A stretch of 64,000 nt of DNA from Flavobacteriaceae bacterium (GTDB lineage Bacteria > Bacteroidota > Bacteroidia > Flavobacteriales > Flavobacteriaceae). The DNA is taken from assembly GCA_013373105.1 (NCBI GenBank), contig JABXIJ010000004.1, positions 21,451 through 85,450 of the forward strand. The letters are read 5' to 3'. Below the pieces are notes generated by a model. That model did not search any database and was not told the DNA's origin. It worked only from the letters and a program-made list of their open reading frames with translations. Positions within the stretch are counted from its first letter, which is position 1. Every line of letters starts with the position of its first letter. Shown here one piece after another: positions 26,975 through 35,608 of this stretch. Made by a program: the position numbers and the translations under genes.

Positions 26975-27139
26975 ATGAGAATGAAGAGATGCCCAAAATG
27001 TAAATCTGACTCTAAACATAGGTTAAAGAGATCAGATTTCATTCGCATAATACCAACTACCAAGAGCTATGGTTGTGATAAATGCAATACAAAATACACA
27101 TGGATTGGTTTAATTAATAGATCGTTTAGAATATATTAA
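26975..27139 (+). CDS. Small zinc-ribbon protein (54 aa)
   Basis: Too short for usual gene calling: ATG 26975 to TAA 27137-27139. The sequence starts MRMKRCPKCKSDSKHRLK, with CPKC (6-9) and CDKC (34-37) as a four-cysteine zinc ribbon, and a basic, aromatic body (YTWIGLINRSFRIY). Similar small zinc ribbons occur widely in Bacteroidota without known function. A nonsense-interrupted paralogue lies 50 bp upstream. Its stop overlaps the stop region of the convergent rseP by 4 bp. The close similarity to the upstream copy is strong evidence that the frame is coding. Confidence 0.75.
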   Translation: MRMKRCPKCKSDSKHRLKRSDFIRIIPTTKSYGCDKCNTKYTWIGLINRSFRIY

Positions 27140-28482
27140 TTAAACAGTCTAAAAATATCATTACCATTTGCAAAAAGCAACAATGCAATAAGTATAATAA
27201 AACCTGTTACTTGCGCATATTCTAAGAATTTATCGCCAGGTTTTTTTCCAGTAATCATCTCCCATAAAGTAAACACTACATGACCACCATCTAAAGCTGG
27301 TATTGGTAATAAATTCATAAAACCTAACATAATAGATAAGAATGCTGTAATATTCCAAAAGGATTGCGCACTAAATTCTTCAGGAAAAATACTACCAATT
27401 GAAATAAAACCTCCTAAACCTTTATAGGCACCAGTACTTGGATTAAAAATCTTTTTTAATTGTTTTACATAGTCTGTAAGTGTTTTCCAAGACTTATTCC
27501 AACCTGCTGGAATTGCTGCTAAAAATGAGTATTCTTTATCAGCTAAATTGTAATAGCCTAGCTTTTCCAAATCTCTAAAAGAAACTGCAGAGAATAAAAC
27601 ACCTATTTTACCTTCATTAGTTATTTGAAGATTAATTTCTTTAGTTTCATTACCTCTTAATATAGTTACAGGAACATTTTGACCTTTATATTTAGCTAAA
27701 ATAGTTTCAGCTTCATCATAATACTTTAAAGGTTCTCCATTTACACCAGTAATAATATCTTTTACTTTTAATTCTGAATTTACATTTGGTGAATCTTCAG
27801 ATATATTACCAATTACAAAAGGATATCTTGGAAATAAAAACGGACCAGCATCTTTGCCTCTATCCATTAATTGAGATATAAAATTAGTTGGTATTTCTTT
27901 TTCTAAAACTTCTCCATTTCTTTCAATAGAATATTTTTCACCATTAATAAATTCAAGTGATAATGCAGAGAATTTTTCAATTGCATTACCATCAACAGTT
28001 AAAATTTTATCTCCTGTTTGTAATCCTAAATTCATTGCTAATGAGTCTTGAACCCAAACACCATCTTTTACATTTTGATTTGGTAAATACTGTTCACCAT
28101 AAGCCCACATTAACATAATGTATATAAAAATTCCTAAAACAAAGTTTACAAAAACACCACCTAACATAATAATTAAACGTTGCCAAGCTGGTTTTGCTCT
28201 AAATTCCCAAGGTTGTATGGGCTGTTTTAGTTGCTCTTTATCCATACTTTCATCAATCATACCAGCAATTTTTACATACCCGCCTAGTGGAATCCAACCA
28301 ATTCCATAAACAGTTTCTCCAACTTTTTTCTTGATTAACGAAAACTTATAATCAAAAAATAAATAGAATTTTTCAACTCTAGTTTTAAATAATTTTGCAG
28401 GTATAAAATGTCCTAATTCGTGTAAAACAATTAGTAAGGATAAGCTTAGTATAAATTGAGAGGCTTTTATTAAAATTTCCAT
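27136..28482 (-). CDS. rseP: RIP metalloprotease RseP (site-2 protease)
   Basis: Membrane zinc protease that cuts anti-sigma factors or signal peptide remnants within the bilayer. The zinc motif HELGH is at 21-25 in the first helix, the second catalytic motif NLLPIPALDGGHV is near the C-terminus (about 394-406), and a PDZ domain (GNISEDSPN..SELKVKDIITGVNG, about 220-250) lies between. At 448 aa it has the standard S2P-like organisation. It starts from ATG 28482 and has its own promoter just upstream (28512-28540). Dxr often precedes it in other genomes; here it does not. Confidence 0.95.
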   Translation of the reverse strand: MEILIKASQFILSLSLLIVLHELGHFIPAKLFKTRVEKFYLFFDYKFSLIKKKVGETVYGIGWIPLGGYVKIAGMIDESMDKEQLKQPIQPWEFRAKPAWQRLIIMLGGVFVNFVLGIFIYIMLMWAYGEQYLPNQNVKDGVWVQDSLAMNLGLQTGDKILTVDGNAIEKFSALSLEFINGEKYSIERNGEVLEKEIPTNFISQLMDRGKDAGPFLFPRYPFVIGNISEDSPNVNSELKVKDIITGVNGEPLKYYDEAETILAKYKGQNVPVTILRGNETKEINLQITNEGKIGVLFSAVSFRDLEKLGYYNLADKEYSFLAAIPAGWNKSWKTLTDYVKQLKKIFNPSTGAYKGLGGFISIGSIFPEEFSAQSFWNITAFLSIMLGFMNLLPIPALDGGHVVFTLWEMITGKKPGDKFLEYAQVTGFIILIALLLFANGNDIFRLFN

Positions 28483-28511
28483 TCAGGTATAATCAAATAG
28501 TTAAAAACGCA

Positions 28512-28540
28512 CAAATGTACGTTTTTAGTAAGAGTTTCAA
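28512..28540 (-). promoter_or_regulatory. rseP promoter (TTG and TACATTTG)
   Basis: The -33 TTG at 28538-28540 and the -7 TACATTTG at 28512-28519, 18 bp apart, match the Bacteroidota consensus, 30 bp before the ATG. An inverted repeat with arms AAAAACG/CGTTTTT (28503-28509 and 28520-28526) flanks the -7 box. Confidence 0.7.
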
Positions 28541-28626
28541 AAGTCTAATCTTATTTAGATTTTTCTTTTAACAAAGATTTTAGAGCTTTTTTACACTACT
28601 AACTTTCTTAAGAATTTGGTAAGCTT

Positions 28627-28634
28627 TAAATTTG
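28627..28634 (+). promoter_or_regulatory. Putative -7 box of the Sco gene
   Basis: TAAATTTG matches TAnnTTTG and lies 16 bp before the ATG at 28651. There is no well-placed -33 TTG. Confidence 0.5.
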
Positions 28635-28650
28635 CATAAAATTCATATTT

Positions 28651-29331
28651 ATGAGAGGTAGTTTACTTGGTAAGAATAAATCAATTTTACTTTTTTTTGT
28701 TGTTTTTACGGCTATTTCACTTCCTATTTTTTATCATTTATTAAAAGTTGATAAAAAACTTAAAGTCTATAATCCTGCAGATGTTAATCCAAGTTTGGTT
28801 CACGAATCTATAAAACACATCACAAGAGATCATACTATTGCTGACTTCGAGTTAACGAATCAAAATGGAGAAACTATTACTCAAAAAAATTATAAGAATA
28901 AAATATATATTGCCGATTTTTTCTTTACACGTTGCACAAACATTTGTATAGCAATGGCATACAACATGAATGAATTGCAAGATTACTATAAGAATGATGA
29001 TGATATTATGTTTTTATCGCACTCTGTAACACCAGTTATGGATAGTGTTCCTGTACTAAGAAAATATGCTGATGAAAAAGGTGTTATTGATGGTAAGTGG
29101 AATGTTACAACTGGACCAAAAAAACATATTTACGAATTAGCTCGTAAAAGCTATATGGCTGTTATTGATGAAGGTGATGGTGGTGAAGACGATTTTATTC
29201 ATACAGAAAATTTTATTTTAGTAGATAAAGAAAGACGCATTAGAGGTTTTTATGATGGTACTGATAAAAAGGATATGGAAAAATTAAAAAAAGATATCAT
29301 TTTGTTAAAAGATGAATATAGCAGAAAATAA
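28651..29331 (+). CDS. SCO1/SenC family copper chaperone
   Basis: Membrane-anchored thioredoxin-fold protein that delivers copper to CuA of cytochrome oxidase. One N-terminal membrane helix (about residues 11-29), then the copper-binding CxxxC at C95/C99 (RCTNICIAM) and the third ligand H184 (DDFIHTENF). At 226 aa it has normal length. It lies just upstream of feoAB but has its own promoter; a second Sco protein with the classical motif sits in the oxidase cluster at 57883, so there are at least two paralogues. Confidence 0.9.
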   Translation: MRGSLLGKNKSILLFFVVFTAISLPIFYHLLKVDKKLKVYNPADVNPSLVHESIKHITRDHTIADFELTNQNGETITQKNYKNKIYIADFFFTRCTNICIAMAYNMNELQDYYKNDDDIMFLSHSVTPVMDSVPVLRKYADEKGVIDGKWNVTTGPKKHIYELARKSYMAVIDEGDGGEDDFIHTENFILVDKERRIRGFYDGTDKKDMEKLKKDIILLKDEYSRK

Positions 29332-29332
29332 C

Positions 29333-29364
29333 TTGTTTAGAATCATTCTAAATGATTATCTTTG
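29333..29364 (+). promoter_or_regulatory. feoA promoter with overlapping palindromic metal-regulator operator
   Basis: A -33 TTG (29333-29335) and -7 TATCTTTG (29357-29364), 21 bp apart. Between and overlapping them is a perfect palindrome, TTTAGAAT-C-ATTCTAAA (29336-29352), and a second overlapping one, AATCATT-CTA-AATGATT (29341-29357). TTTAG...CTAAA ends are typical of DtxR/MntR-family boxes, and AATGATTATC resembles half of a Fur box. Placement between the promoter elements fits metal-dependent repression of ferrous iron uptake. Confidence 0.75.
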
Positions 29365-29382
29365 TTTCCCAAAATTAAATCC

Positions 29383-29607
29383 TTGAGCACAATTGCAAAC
29401 TTAAAAATTGGTGAAACTGCTTATATAGCTGAAGAAACTCTAGATAATATTCCTTTAAAATTATTAGAAATGGGTTGCTTACCTGGTGCTGAGGTTCAAT
29501 TAATTCAAATAGCTCCTTTAAAAGATCCTTTATATATATGTGTTAATGGTAGTCACTTAGCTATTAGAAGAGAAACTGCAATAAAAATTCATGTTTTAAA
29601 GCAATAA
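29383..29607 (+). CDS. feoA: Ferrous iron transport protein FeoA
   Basis: Small SH3-like cytoplasmic protein that assists FeoB. From TTG at 29383 it reads MSTIANLKIGETAYI; LKLLEMGCLPGAEVQL and GSHLAIRRETA are family motifs. 74 aa. An earlier TTG at 29362 would lie inside the -7 box, so it is excluded. It is followed 3 bp later by feoB. Confidence 0.9.
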   Translation: MSTIANLKIGETAYIAEETLDNIPLKLLEMGCLPGAEVQLIQIAPLKDPLYICVNGSHLAIRRETAIKIHVLKQ

Positions 29608-29610
29608 TTA

Positions 29611-31722
29611 ATGAGTACAAACACAATAAAAGTTGCTTTAATAGGTAATCCAAATACAGGTAAAACATCATTATTTAATCAGTTAACAGGATTAAAACAA
29701 AAAGTTGGAAACTACCCAGGAGTAACTGTAGATAAAAAATTAGGTAATGCTAAATTATCTAACAGTTACAATGCAATAATTACAGATTTACCAGGTACTT
29801 ATAGCATAAACCCAACTTCTTTAGACGAGAGCATTGTACTAAAAACACTTTTAAATAAAGAGATTAGAACATCTCCTGACGTAATTTTAGTAATTGCAGA
29901 TATCGATAATTTAAAGCGAAATCTACTCCTATTTTCACAAATTAAAGATTTAGAAATTCCTACTGTTTTAGCCATTAATATGGTAGATCAAATGGATAAA
30001 AAAGGAATTTCAATAGACATTAATTTACTTGAAAAAGAACTGAATACTGAAATTGTATTAATAAGTGCTCGTAAAAACAAGGGAATTCAAGAAATTAAAG
30101 AAGCAATAATTCGTTGTCATGTAGCAGCAAAAGCTTCTCCATTATGTAATATTAACAATAGAATTGATGCTGAATATTTTAAGGAATTAAAAAAAGTAAG
30201 CTCCAATTATACTTTGTATGAACTATGGTTAATGGTTACTCAAAACAACTTTCCAGACTCAATTACTGAGCAAGAAAAAGAGCAGCTTATTAAATTTCAA
30301 GAAGACACTACTAAACTTAAAAAATATCAACATAAAGAAACTATATATAGATACCAAGAAATAAATAAAATTCTTAAAAAAACATATATTTTAGATAGAT
30401 CTAAAGCAACTGATTTACGAAGTAAATTAGATAAGATTTTTACACATAAGATATTTGGTTACCTTATTTTCTTTTCAATATTATTAGTCATTTTTCAATC
30501 TATTTTTGATTGGGCATCAGTTCCTATGGACTTTATCGATGCAACTTTTGCAGATCTTTCTAATTATGTAAAAGAATCGTTACCTGCAGGTATTTTTACA
30601 GATTTACTAACAGAAGGTGTTATTGCAGGAATTGGAGGTGTAGTTATTTTTATTCCACAAATTGCAATTCTATTTTTATTTATAGCCATTTTAGAAGAAA
30701 CTGGTTATATGAGTAGAGTCGTTTTTTTAATGGATAAAATAATGAAACGCTTTGGTATGAATGGTAAGAGTGTAATTCCATTAATATCTGGAACAGCTTG
30801 TGCAATACCAGCAATAATGGCAACCAGAACTATAAGTAATTGGAAAGAAAGGTTAATTACCATTTTAGTAACACCTTTTGCAACATGTTCTGCAAGGTTG
30901 CCTGTTTATGCAATTTTAATTGCGTTAGTTATACCTAATACTCAAATATTTGGTTTTCTAAACCTACAAGGTTTAGTATTATTATCATTATATGCTTTAG
31001 GTTTTTCAATGGCAATTTTATCAGGATATATTCTACATAAAGTTTTAAAGATAAATACCAAGTCTTTCTTTGTAGTTGAAATGCCAGATTATAAATTACC
31101 TTCTTTTAAAAATGTTTTTTATGAAGTTGTAGAAAAAACGAAAGCATTTGTAATTGGAGCAGGAAAAATAATTTTAGCGCTATCAATTGTTTTATGGTTC
31201 TTAGCATCAAATGGTGGTGAAGATTATAAAAATGCTGAACAAAATGTTATATCTAAAACTCAAAATAAAAATCTAAGTTCTATTGAGCTTGATAAAAAAA
31301 TAGCATCAGAAAAACTAGAAAAATCGTATATAGGTATTTTAGGTAAATCTATAGAGCCAATTATAAGACCTTTAGGTTATGATTGGAAAATTGGTATAGC
31401 TTTAATAACATCATTTGCAGCTCGTGAAGTTTTTGTTGGTAGCTTGGCAACCATATATAGTGTAGATGCTGATGATGAAGATACTACAACTATTAAAGAA
31501 AAAATGGCTGCAGAAATAAGACCTTCTACTGGCGAAAAACTATTTACACTACCTGTTGGATTATCATTACTAGTTTTTTATGCTTTTGCTATGCAGTGTA
31601 TGGCGACTTTAGCTATAGTAAAAAGAGAAACCAAAAGCTGGAAATGGCCAATAATTCAATTAGTTGCTATGGGTATTTTAGCATATATATCTTCATTAAT
31701 AACCTATCAAATTTTAAGTTAA
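29611..31722 (+). CDS. feoB: Ferrous iron transporter FeoB
   Basis: Inner membrane Fe(II) transporter with an N-terminal G-protein domain. G1 is GNPNTGKTS (12-20), the G2/G3 region includes NYPGVTVDK and DLPGTYS, G4 is NMVD, and the TM domain (about 280-703) has the Feo core segments GFVIFIPQIAILFLFIAILEETGYM (about 345-370), VIPLISGTACAIPAI and ATCSARLPVYAIL. 703 aa is normal. It is part of the feoA-feoB-Cys-rich protein operon. Confidence 0.95.
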   Translation: MSTNTIKVALIGNPNTGKTSLFNQLTGLKQKVGNYPGVTVDKKLGNAKLSNSYNAIITDLPGTYSINPTSLDESIVLKTLLNKEIRTSPDVILVIADIDNLKRNLLLFSQIKDLEIPTVLAINMVDQMDKKGISIDINLLEKELNTEIVLISARKNKGIQEIKEAIIRCHVAAKASPLCNINNRIDAEYFKELKKVSSNYTLYELWLMVTQNNFPDSITEQEKEQLIKFQEDTTKLKKYQHKETIYRYQEINKILKKTYILDRSKATDLRSKLDKIFTHKIFGYLIFFSILLVIFQSIFDWASVPMDFIDATFADLSNYVKESLPAGIFTDLLTEGVIAGIGGVVIFIPQIAILFLFIAILEETGYMSRVVFLMDKIMKRFGMNGKSVIPLISGTACAIPAIMATRTISNWKERLITILVTPFATCSARLPVYAILIALVIPNTQIFGFLNLQGLVLLSLYALGFSMAILSGYILHKVLKINTKSFFVVEMPDYKLPSFKNVFYEVVEKTKAFVIGAGKIILALSIVLWFLASNGGEDYKNAEQNVISKTQNKNLSSIELDKKIASEKLEKSYIGILGKSIEPIIRPLGYDWKIGIALITSFAAREVFVGSLATIYSVDADDEDTTTIKEKMAAEIRPSTGEKLFTLPVGLSLLVFYAFAMQCMATLAIVKRETKSWKWPIIQLVAMGILAYISSLITYQILS

Positions 31723-31841
31723 TGCAAGAAGTTTTAGTTTATATACTAGTATTTTTAGCAGTGTTATTTTTGGTTAAAAAATATATATTACCATCAAAAA
31801 AAGGCAATAATTCATGTAGTTCAGATTGTAATTGCCATTAA
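31722..31841 (+). CDS. FeoB-associated Cys-rich membrane protein
   Basis: 39-aa protein, missed by size cut-offs: ATG 31722 overlaps the feoB stop by 1 bp (TAATG). One N-terminal helix (VLVYILVFLAVLFLVKKY), then a basic stretch and a Cys-rich tail with C32, C36 and C38 (SCSSDCNCH). This layout matches the FeoB-associated Cys-rich membrane protein family (a FeoC-like third component). It should be co-translated with FeoB; the cysteines could bind iron or sense redox. Confidence 0.85.
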   Translation: MQEVLVYILVFLAVLFLVKKYILPSKKGNNSCSSDCNCH

Positions 31842-31883
31842 TTTCTTAACACAAAATTAGCAGTACAGCCTTAGACTATTTTC

Positions 31884-31891
31884 TAAATTTG
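31884..31891 (+). promoter_or_regulatory. Putative -7 box of the DUF2911 gene
   Basis: TAAATTTG matches TAnnTTTG, 24 bp before the ATG at 31916. There is no -33 TTG at good spacing. Confidence 0.5.
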
Positions 31892-31915
31892 ATAAATTTT
31901 TAAAAAACCATTACA

Positions 31916-32464
31916 ATGAAAAAAATATTCCTTTACGTAAGTATTTTAAGTGTTTCTCTATTAACTACAATAGATACTAATGCACAACAAAAATTCCCAA
32001 AGATGGATGTTAGTCCAATGGACGCAGCTTCTTATCCAACAAATTGGAGAGAAGCTAACAAACTGGTAAAAGTAGTTTACAGTAGACCTCAATTAAAAGG
32101 TAGAGAATTAGAAAAATTAGCCCCAAAAGGTAAAGTTTGGAGAACTGGAGCTAATGAAGCTGCTGAAATTACTTTTTATAGCGATGTTAATTTTGGAGGA
32201 AAAGATATTGCTGCTGGAACGTATTCATTATTTAGTATTCCAGGTGATGACGAGTGGACAGTAATAATTAGCAACCAAAGAAATATTTGGGGTTCGTATT
32301 TTTATAAAGAAGCAGAGGATGTAGCTAGAGTTACTGCATCAGTTTCTGAATCAGATGAAAATATAGAAGCTTTTTCAATTGTTTTTGATGGTGAAGAAGA
32401 TAATGCAACCATGCATATGGGTTGGGGAAAATTAATTGTTTCTGTACCTGTTGAGAAAAAATAA
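31916..32464 (+). CDS. DUF2911 domain secreted protein
   Basis: 182 aa. Signal peptide (residues 1-23, ending TNAQQ), then a DUF2911 domain (VVYSRPQLKGRELEKLAPKGKVWRTGANEAAEITF as its conserved core, about 56-90, and MGWGKLIVSVPV near the end). The family is common in Bacteroidota, is predicted to be periplasmic, and has no established function. It is a single gene with its own promoter and terminator (32488). Confidence 0.85.
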   Translation: MKKIFLYVSILSVSLLTTIDTNAQQKFPKMDVSPMDAASYPTNWREANKLVKVVYSRPQLKGRELEKLAPKGKVWRTGANEAAEITFYSDVNFGGKDIAAGTYSLFSIPGDDEWTVIISNQRNIWGSYFYKEAEDVARVTASVSESDENIEAFSIVFDGEEDNATMHMGWGKLIVSVPVEKK

Positions 32465-32487
32465 CACTACAAAAACCAAATAAAAAA

Positions 32488-32518
32488 AAGAGAAGCAAAA
32501 TGCTTCTCTTTTTTTTTA
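32488..32518. terminator. Bidirectional terminator between the DUF2911 gene and nrdA
   Basis: AAGAGAAGCA (32488-32497), loop AAA, TGCTTCTCTT (32501-32510), then T to 32518; an A run on the other side gives a T run on the minus strand for nrdA. Identical stem to the galE terminator. Confidence 0.9.
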
Positions 32519-32543
32519 TCAAACTTTTAATTTTTAATATTTT

Positions 32544-34331
32544 CTAGCCTTCGCAACTAGCACATTCTTTCTTTTGTTTAAATTTCTGTGCAGCATTCAT
32601 ACTGTGTTGATAGTACATAGATTTTACACCTAACTTCCAAGCATTTACATACACTTTATTTAAATCTTTAATTGGCATATCTGGATGCACCATTATGTTT
32701 ATAGATTGCCCTTGATCTATATAGTTTTGACGGTTTGCAGCTTGATATACAATTACATTCTGATCGATTTCAGAATACGTTTTAAACACGTCTTTTTCGT
32801 GCTCAGTTAAGAAATCTAAATGTTGTACAGAACCATCATTATCTCTAATACTTTTCCATACATCAGATGTGTTTTCACCTTTTTCTTCTAAAAGTTTTTC
32901 TAATATTGGGTTCTTAATAGTTGTTTTAATTTTAGCAATATCTTTTACATAAATATTAGACCAAATTGGTTCTATACCTTGTGAAACTTGACCTAAAATA
33001 AATGCAGAAGACGTTGTTGGTGCAATTGCATTTAAGGTAGTATTACGTCTTCCATAACCTTTTAAAATTGCTGGCTCACCATATTCTTTTGCCATTTCTT
33101 CTGAAGCTGCATAAGATTTTTCTTTAATCACCTTAAAGATTTCATTATTTAAATTAAATGCTTCTTGACTATCGAATGCTAACATTTTAGACTGTAATAA
33201 AGAGTGCCATCCTAATGCACCTAAACCTAAAGCTCTATTTTCTTTAGCAAACTTGTAGGCTTTTTCCATGAAAGAAAAAGTAAGTTGATCGTCTTTGTTT
33301 GGTGAGTCTTTATACACTTCTAATTTGGTAATAAACTCTTCCATCACTGCATCTAAGAAGTAAGTAAGTGTTTCAACTGCATCAGTATCTTTCCACTTGT
33401 CATAGTGTAACAAGTTTATAGATGATAAGCAACAAACAAAAGACCACTCTTCGTTAGAAGGTAACATAATTTCTGTACACAAATTACTAGCGTGAATAGT
33501 TAGGTTTTTGTCTTTGTATACATCAACAGTTTCGTTATTTGCATTATCTCTAAATAAAATATATGGATAACCTATTTCTCCTCTTGATTGTAAAACTTTA
33601 GCCCAGATTGTTCTTTTTTCTACATCACCATCAATCATTTCTTGCATCCATTGGTTACCAACAGTCACACCATGAGTTAACTCTTGAATTGGATTCCCTT
33701 CTTTACCTATTTCTAAGAATTCTTTAATATCTGGATGATCTATAGGCAAGTATGGTGAAAATCTACCTCTTCTTACAGAACCTTGACTAACTACATCAAC
33801 CATTTTTTCGAACAATTGCATAATATGTACAGAACCTGAAGAAGAACCATTATTTTTTACTTCTGCACCTCTAGGACGCAATTTCCCAAAATAACCTGAA
33901 GTACCTCCTCCTAATTTAGACATCATTCCTACTTCTGATTGAGAGAATAGAATATCTCCCATATCATCTGCTATGTGCGACCCAAAACAGCTAATTGGTA
34001 AACCTCTTTTTTTACCAAAATTCGACCAAACAGGAGAGGCTAAAGAGAAAAAACCTTCTGCCATATATTTATAAAACTTGTCAGCAAAACCTGGTTTCTT
34101 TAAAATACGTTCAGCATTTTCTGCTATTTCTCTAATTCTTCCTTCAGGTGTAGCACCTTCTGTTAAGTAACCAGATTCTAAAAATTTACGGCTATTTTCT
34201 GTTAACCATTCAATTTTTGGTTGGTCGTACATTTTATCTAGAATTTCCTGTCTAGAAGAATTTCTTGCTGCTTTTAACTTCTCGAAGTCAGAAGTTTGCT
34301 CTGTTTGGGTTTTTGTAGTGTTTTGGCTCAT
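32544..34331 (-). CDS. nrdA: Class Ia ribonucleotide reductase large subunit NrdA
   Basis: Reduces ribonucleoside diphosphates to 2'-deoxy forms. 595 aa, so it is short for NrdA and starts directly in the catalytic barrel: no ATP-cone at the N-terminus. Motifs: SKLGGGTSGYFGKLRPRGA, the catalytic loop NLCTEIMLPS (with the radical cysteine), CCLSSINLL, and the C-terminal redox pair CASCEG. nrdB ends 2 bp upstream. Allosteric activity control is expected to come from the ATP-cone in NrdB instead. Confidence 0.95.
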   Translation of the reverse strand: MSQNTTKTQTEQTSDFEKLKAARNSSRQEILDKMYDQPKIEWLTENSRKFLESGYLTEGATPEGRIREIAENAERILKKPGFADKFYKYMAEGFFSLASPVWSNFGKKRGLPISCFGSHIADDMGDILFSQSEVGMMSKLGGGTSGYFGKLRPRGAEVKNNGSSSGSVHIMQLFEKMVDVVSQGSVRRGRFSPYLPIDHPDIKEFLEIGKEGNPIQELTHGVTVGNQWMQEMIDGDVEKRTIWAKVLQSRGEIGYPYILFRDNANNETVDVYKDKNLTIHASNLCTEIMLPSNEEWSFVCCLSSINLLHYDKWKDTDAVETLTYFLDAVMEEFITKLEVYKDSPNKDDQLTFSFMEKAYKFAKENRALGLGALGWHSLLQSKMLAFDSQEAFNLNNEIFKVIKEKSYAASEEMAKEYGEPAILKGYGRRNTTLNAIAPTTSSAFILGQVSQGIEPIWSNIYVKDIAKIKTTIKNPILEKLLEEKGENTSDVWKSIRDNDGSVQHLDFLTEHEKDVFKTYSEIDQNVIVYQAANRQNYIDQGQSINIMVHPDMPIKDLNKVYVNAWKLGVKSMYYQHSMNAAQKFKQKKECASCEG

Positions 34332-34333
34332 GG

Positions 34334-35608
34334 TTAAAATAAATCGTCGCTAGTTATACTTTTTGTTCTTTTACTGTAGTTTATAGATCTTTTTACAAAG
34401 AAATCTCCGTGTTTGGTTCCAATTATTTCATCATCAAACCATTCAGTTTCTGCTAATAATTTTTCGTCTATATCAAATACTTTTGGAATATCTATACTCT
34501 CTAAAGAGTTGTTAAATCTGTTTTTAATGAATTCATTAATTACATCTTTTGGTAAAAAATCTAACTCTCCTTTTTCAAAAATCCAATCTATAATTTTACT
34601 TTCTGCAAAGTAAGCTTCTTCACAAATTTCTTGAATTAGCTTTGTGTAATCATCATCAAACCAATCAGGATTTTCTTCTTTAATTATTTTAATAATATCT
34701 ATACCAAAATCTCCATGAATTTGCTCTTCTTTAGAAGTTGCTTCAACAACATTAGAAATACCTTTTAATGCATTTTTATACTTATTAAAAGCCATTATAA
34801 TTAGGAATTGAGAAAATAACGATACGTGCTCTATGAATAATGAAAATAATAAAACAGACTCAGCGAAATCTTTATTTTCTTCGCTTTTAACATTTTTTAA
34901 TGCAGTTTCAAGATAGTTTACACGACGCATTATTACAGGATTTTTCTTTAACGACTCAAATTCGTTGTTTAATCCTAAAATTTCTAATAAATGAGAATAT
35001 GCATCATGATGACGAACTTCACTTTCTGCAAAAGTTGATCCTACAGAACCAATTTCTGGTTTTGGCATTCTTTTGTAAATATCTCCCCAGAAAGATTTAA
35101 CGGCAACTTCAATTTGAGAAATAGCTAACATAGTATTTTTAATGGCATGTCTTTCTGTTGAAGATAAATGTGTTTTAAAATCTTGAATATCACTTGTAAA
35201 GTTAAACTCTGTATGAATCCAATAAGAATGTCTAATTGCGTCTACATATTCATATAAAGCTGGATATTCGTAAGGCTTTAAGTTTAACCTTTTCTCAAAT
35301 ATGTTAGATTTTCTATTTCTAGCCTGTTCATCTCTATATAAAATGTAGGCTTTTGCCACATCACGAAAAGGGCTATCCATTAATTTTACCTCTACAATAT
35401 CTTGTACTTGTTCTACTGTAGGAACATAGTTTGGTTCCATAAGTTTCCTCTCCAATAATGTACCGTAAACAATTTTTGAAATTGCAATAGCATCTTCTCT
35501 TGTACCATTGTCAACAGAATTCATTGCTTTTTCGATAGCATGTGTTATTTTGTCGAGCTCAAAAGTACAAGTTGTGTAGTCTCTTTTAATGATGTGCGTT
35601 ATTTCCAC
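34334..35608 (-). CDS. nrdB: Class Ia ribonucleotide reductase radical subunit NrdB with N-terminal ATP-cone
   Basis: Provides the tyrosyl radical and di-iron centre. The first ~95 residues (ITHIIKRDYTTCTFELDKITHAI onward, with FRDVAKAYILYRDEQAR at the end) form an ATP-cone, followed by the ferritin-like domain. Metal and radical residues: E197, H200 and radical Y204 in SEVRHHDAYSHL, then IEHVSLF and EEQIHGDFG (second E and H pair). At 424 aa it is ~90 residues longer than typical NrdB, which is the cone. Family knowledge: ATP-cone-bearing NrdB with a cone-less NrdA is described in flavobacteria (Leeuwenhoekiella blandensis). Start is GTG 35608. Confidence 0.95.
   Translation of the reverse strand: MEITHIIKRDYTTCTFELDKITHAIEKAMNSVDNGTREDAIAISKIVYGTLLERKLMEPNYVPTVEQVQDIVEVKLMDSPFRDVAKAYILYRDEQARNRKSNIFEKRLNLKPYEYPALYEYVDAIRHSYWIHTEFNFTSDIQDFKTHLSSTERHAIKNTMLAISQIEVAVKSFWGDIYKRMPKPEIGSVGSTFAESEVRHHDAYSHLLEILGLNNEFESLKKNPVIMRRVNYLETALKNVKSEENKDFAESVLLFSLFIEHVSLFSQFLIIMAFNKYKNALKGISNVVEATSKEEQIHGDFGIDIIKIIKEENPDWFDDDYTKLIQEICEEAYFAESKIIDWIFEKGELDFLPKDVINEFIKNRFNNSLESIDIPKVFDIDEKLLAETEWFDDEIIGTKHGDFFVKRSINYSKRTKSITSDDLF

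Noticed and set aside
31596-31721. Longer frame of the FeoB-associated Cys-rich protein, extending into feoB.
   Set aside because: The 5' part is an off-frame reading of feoB; the TAATG junction at 31720-31724 gives a natural start.
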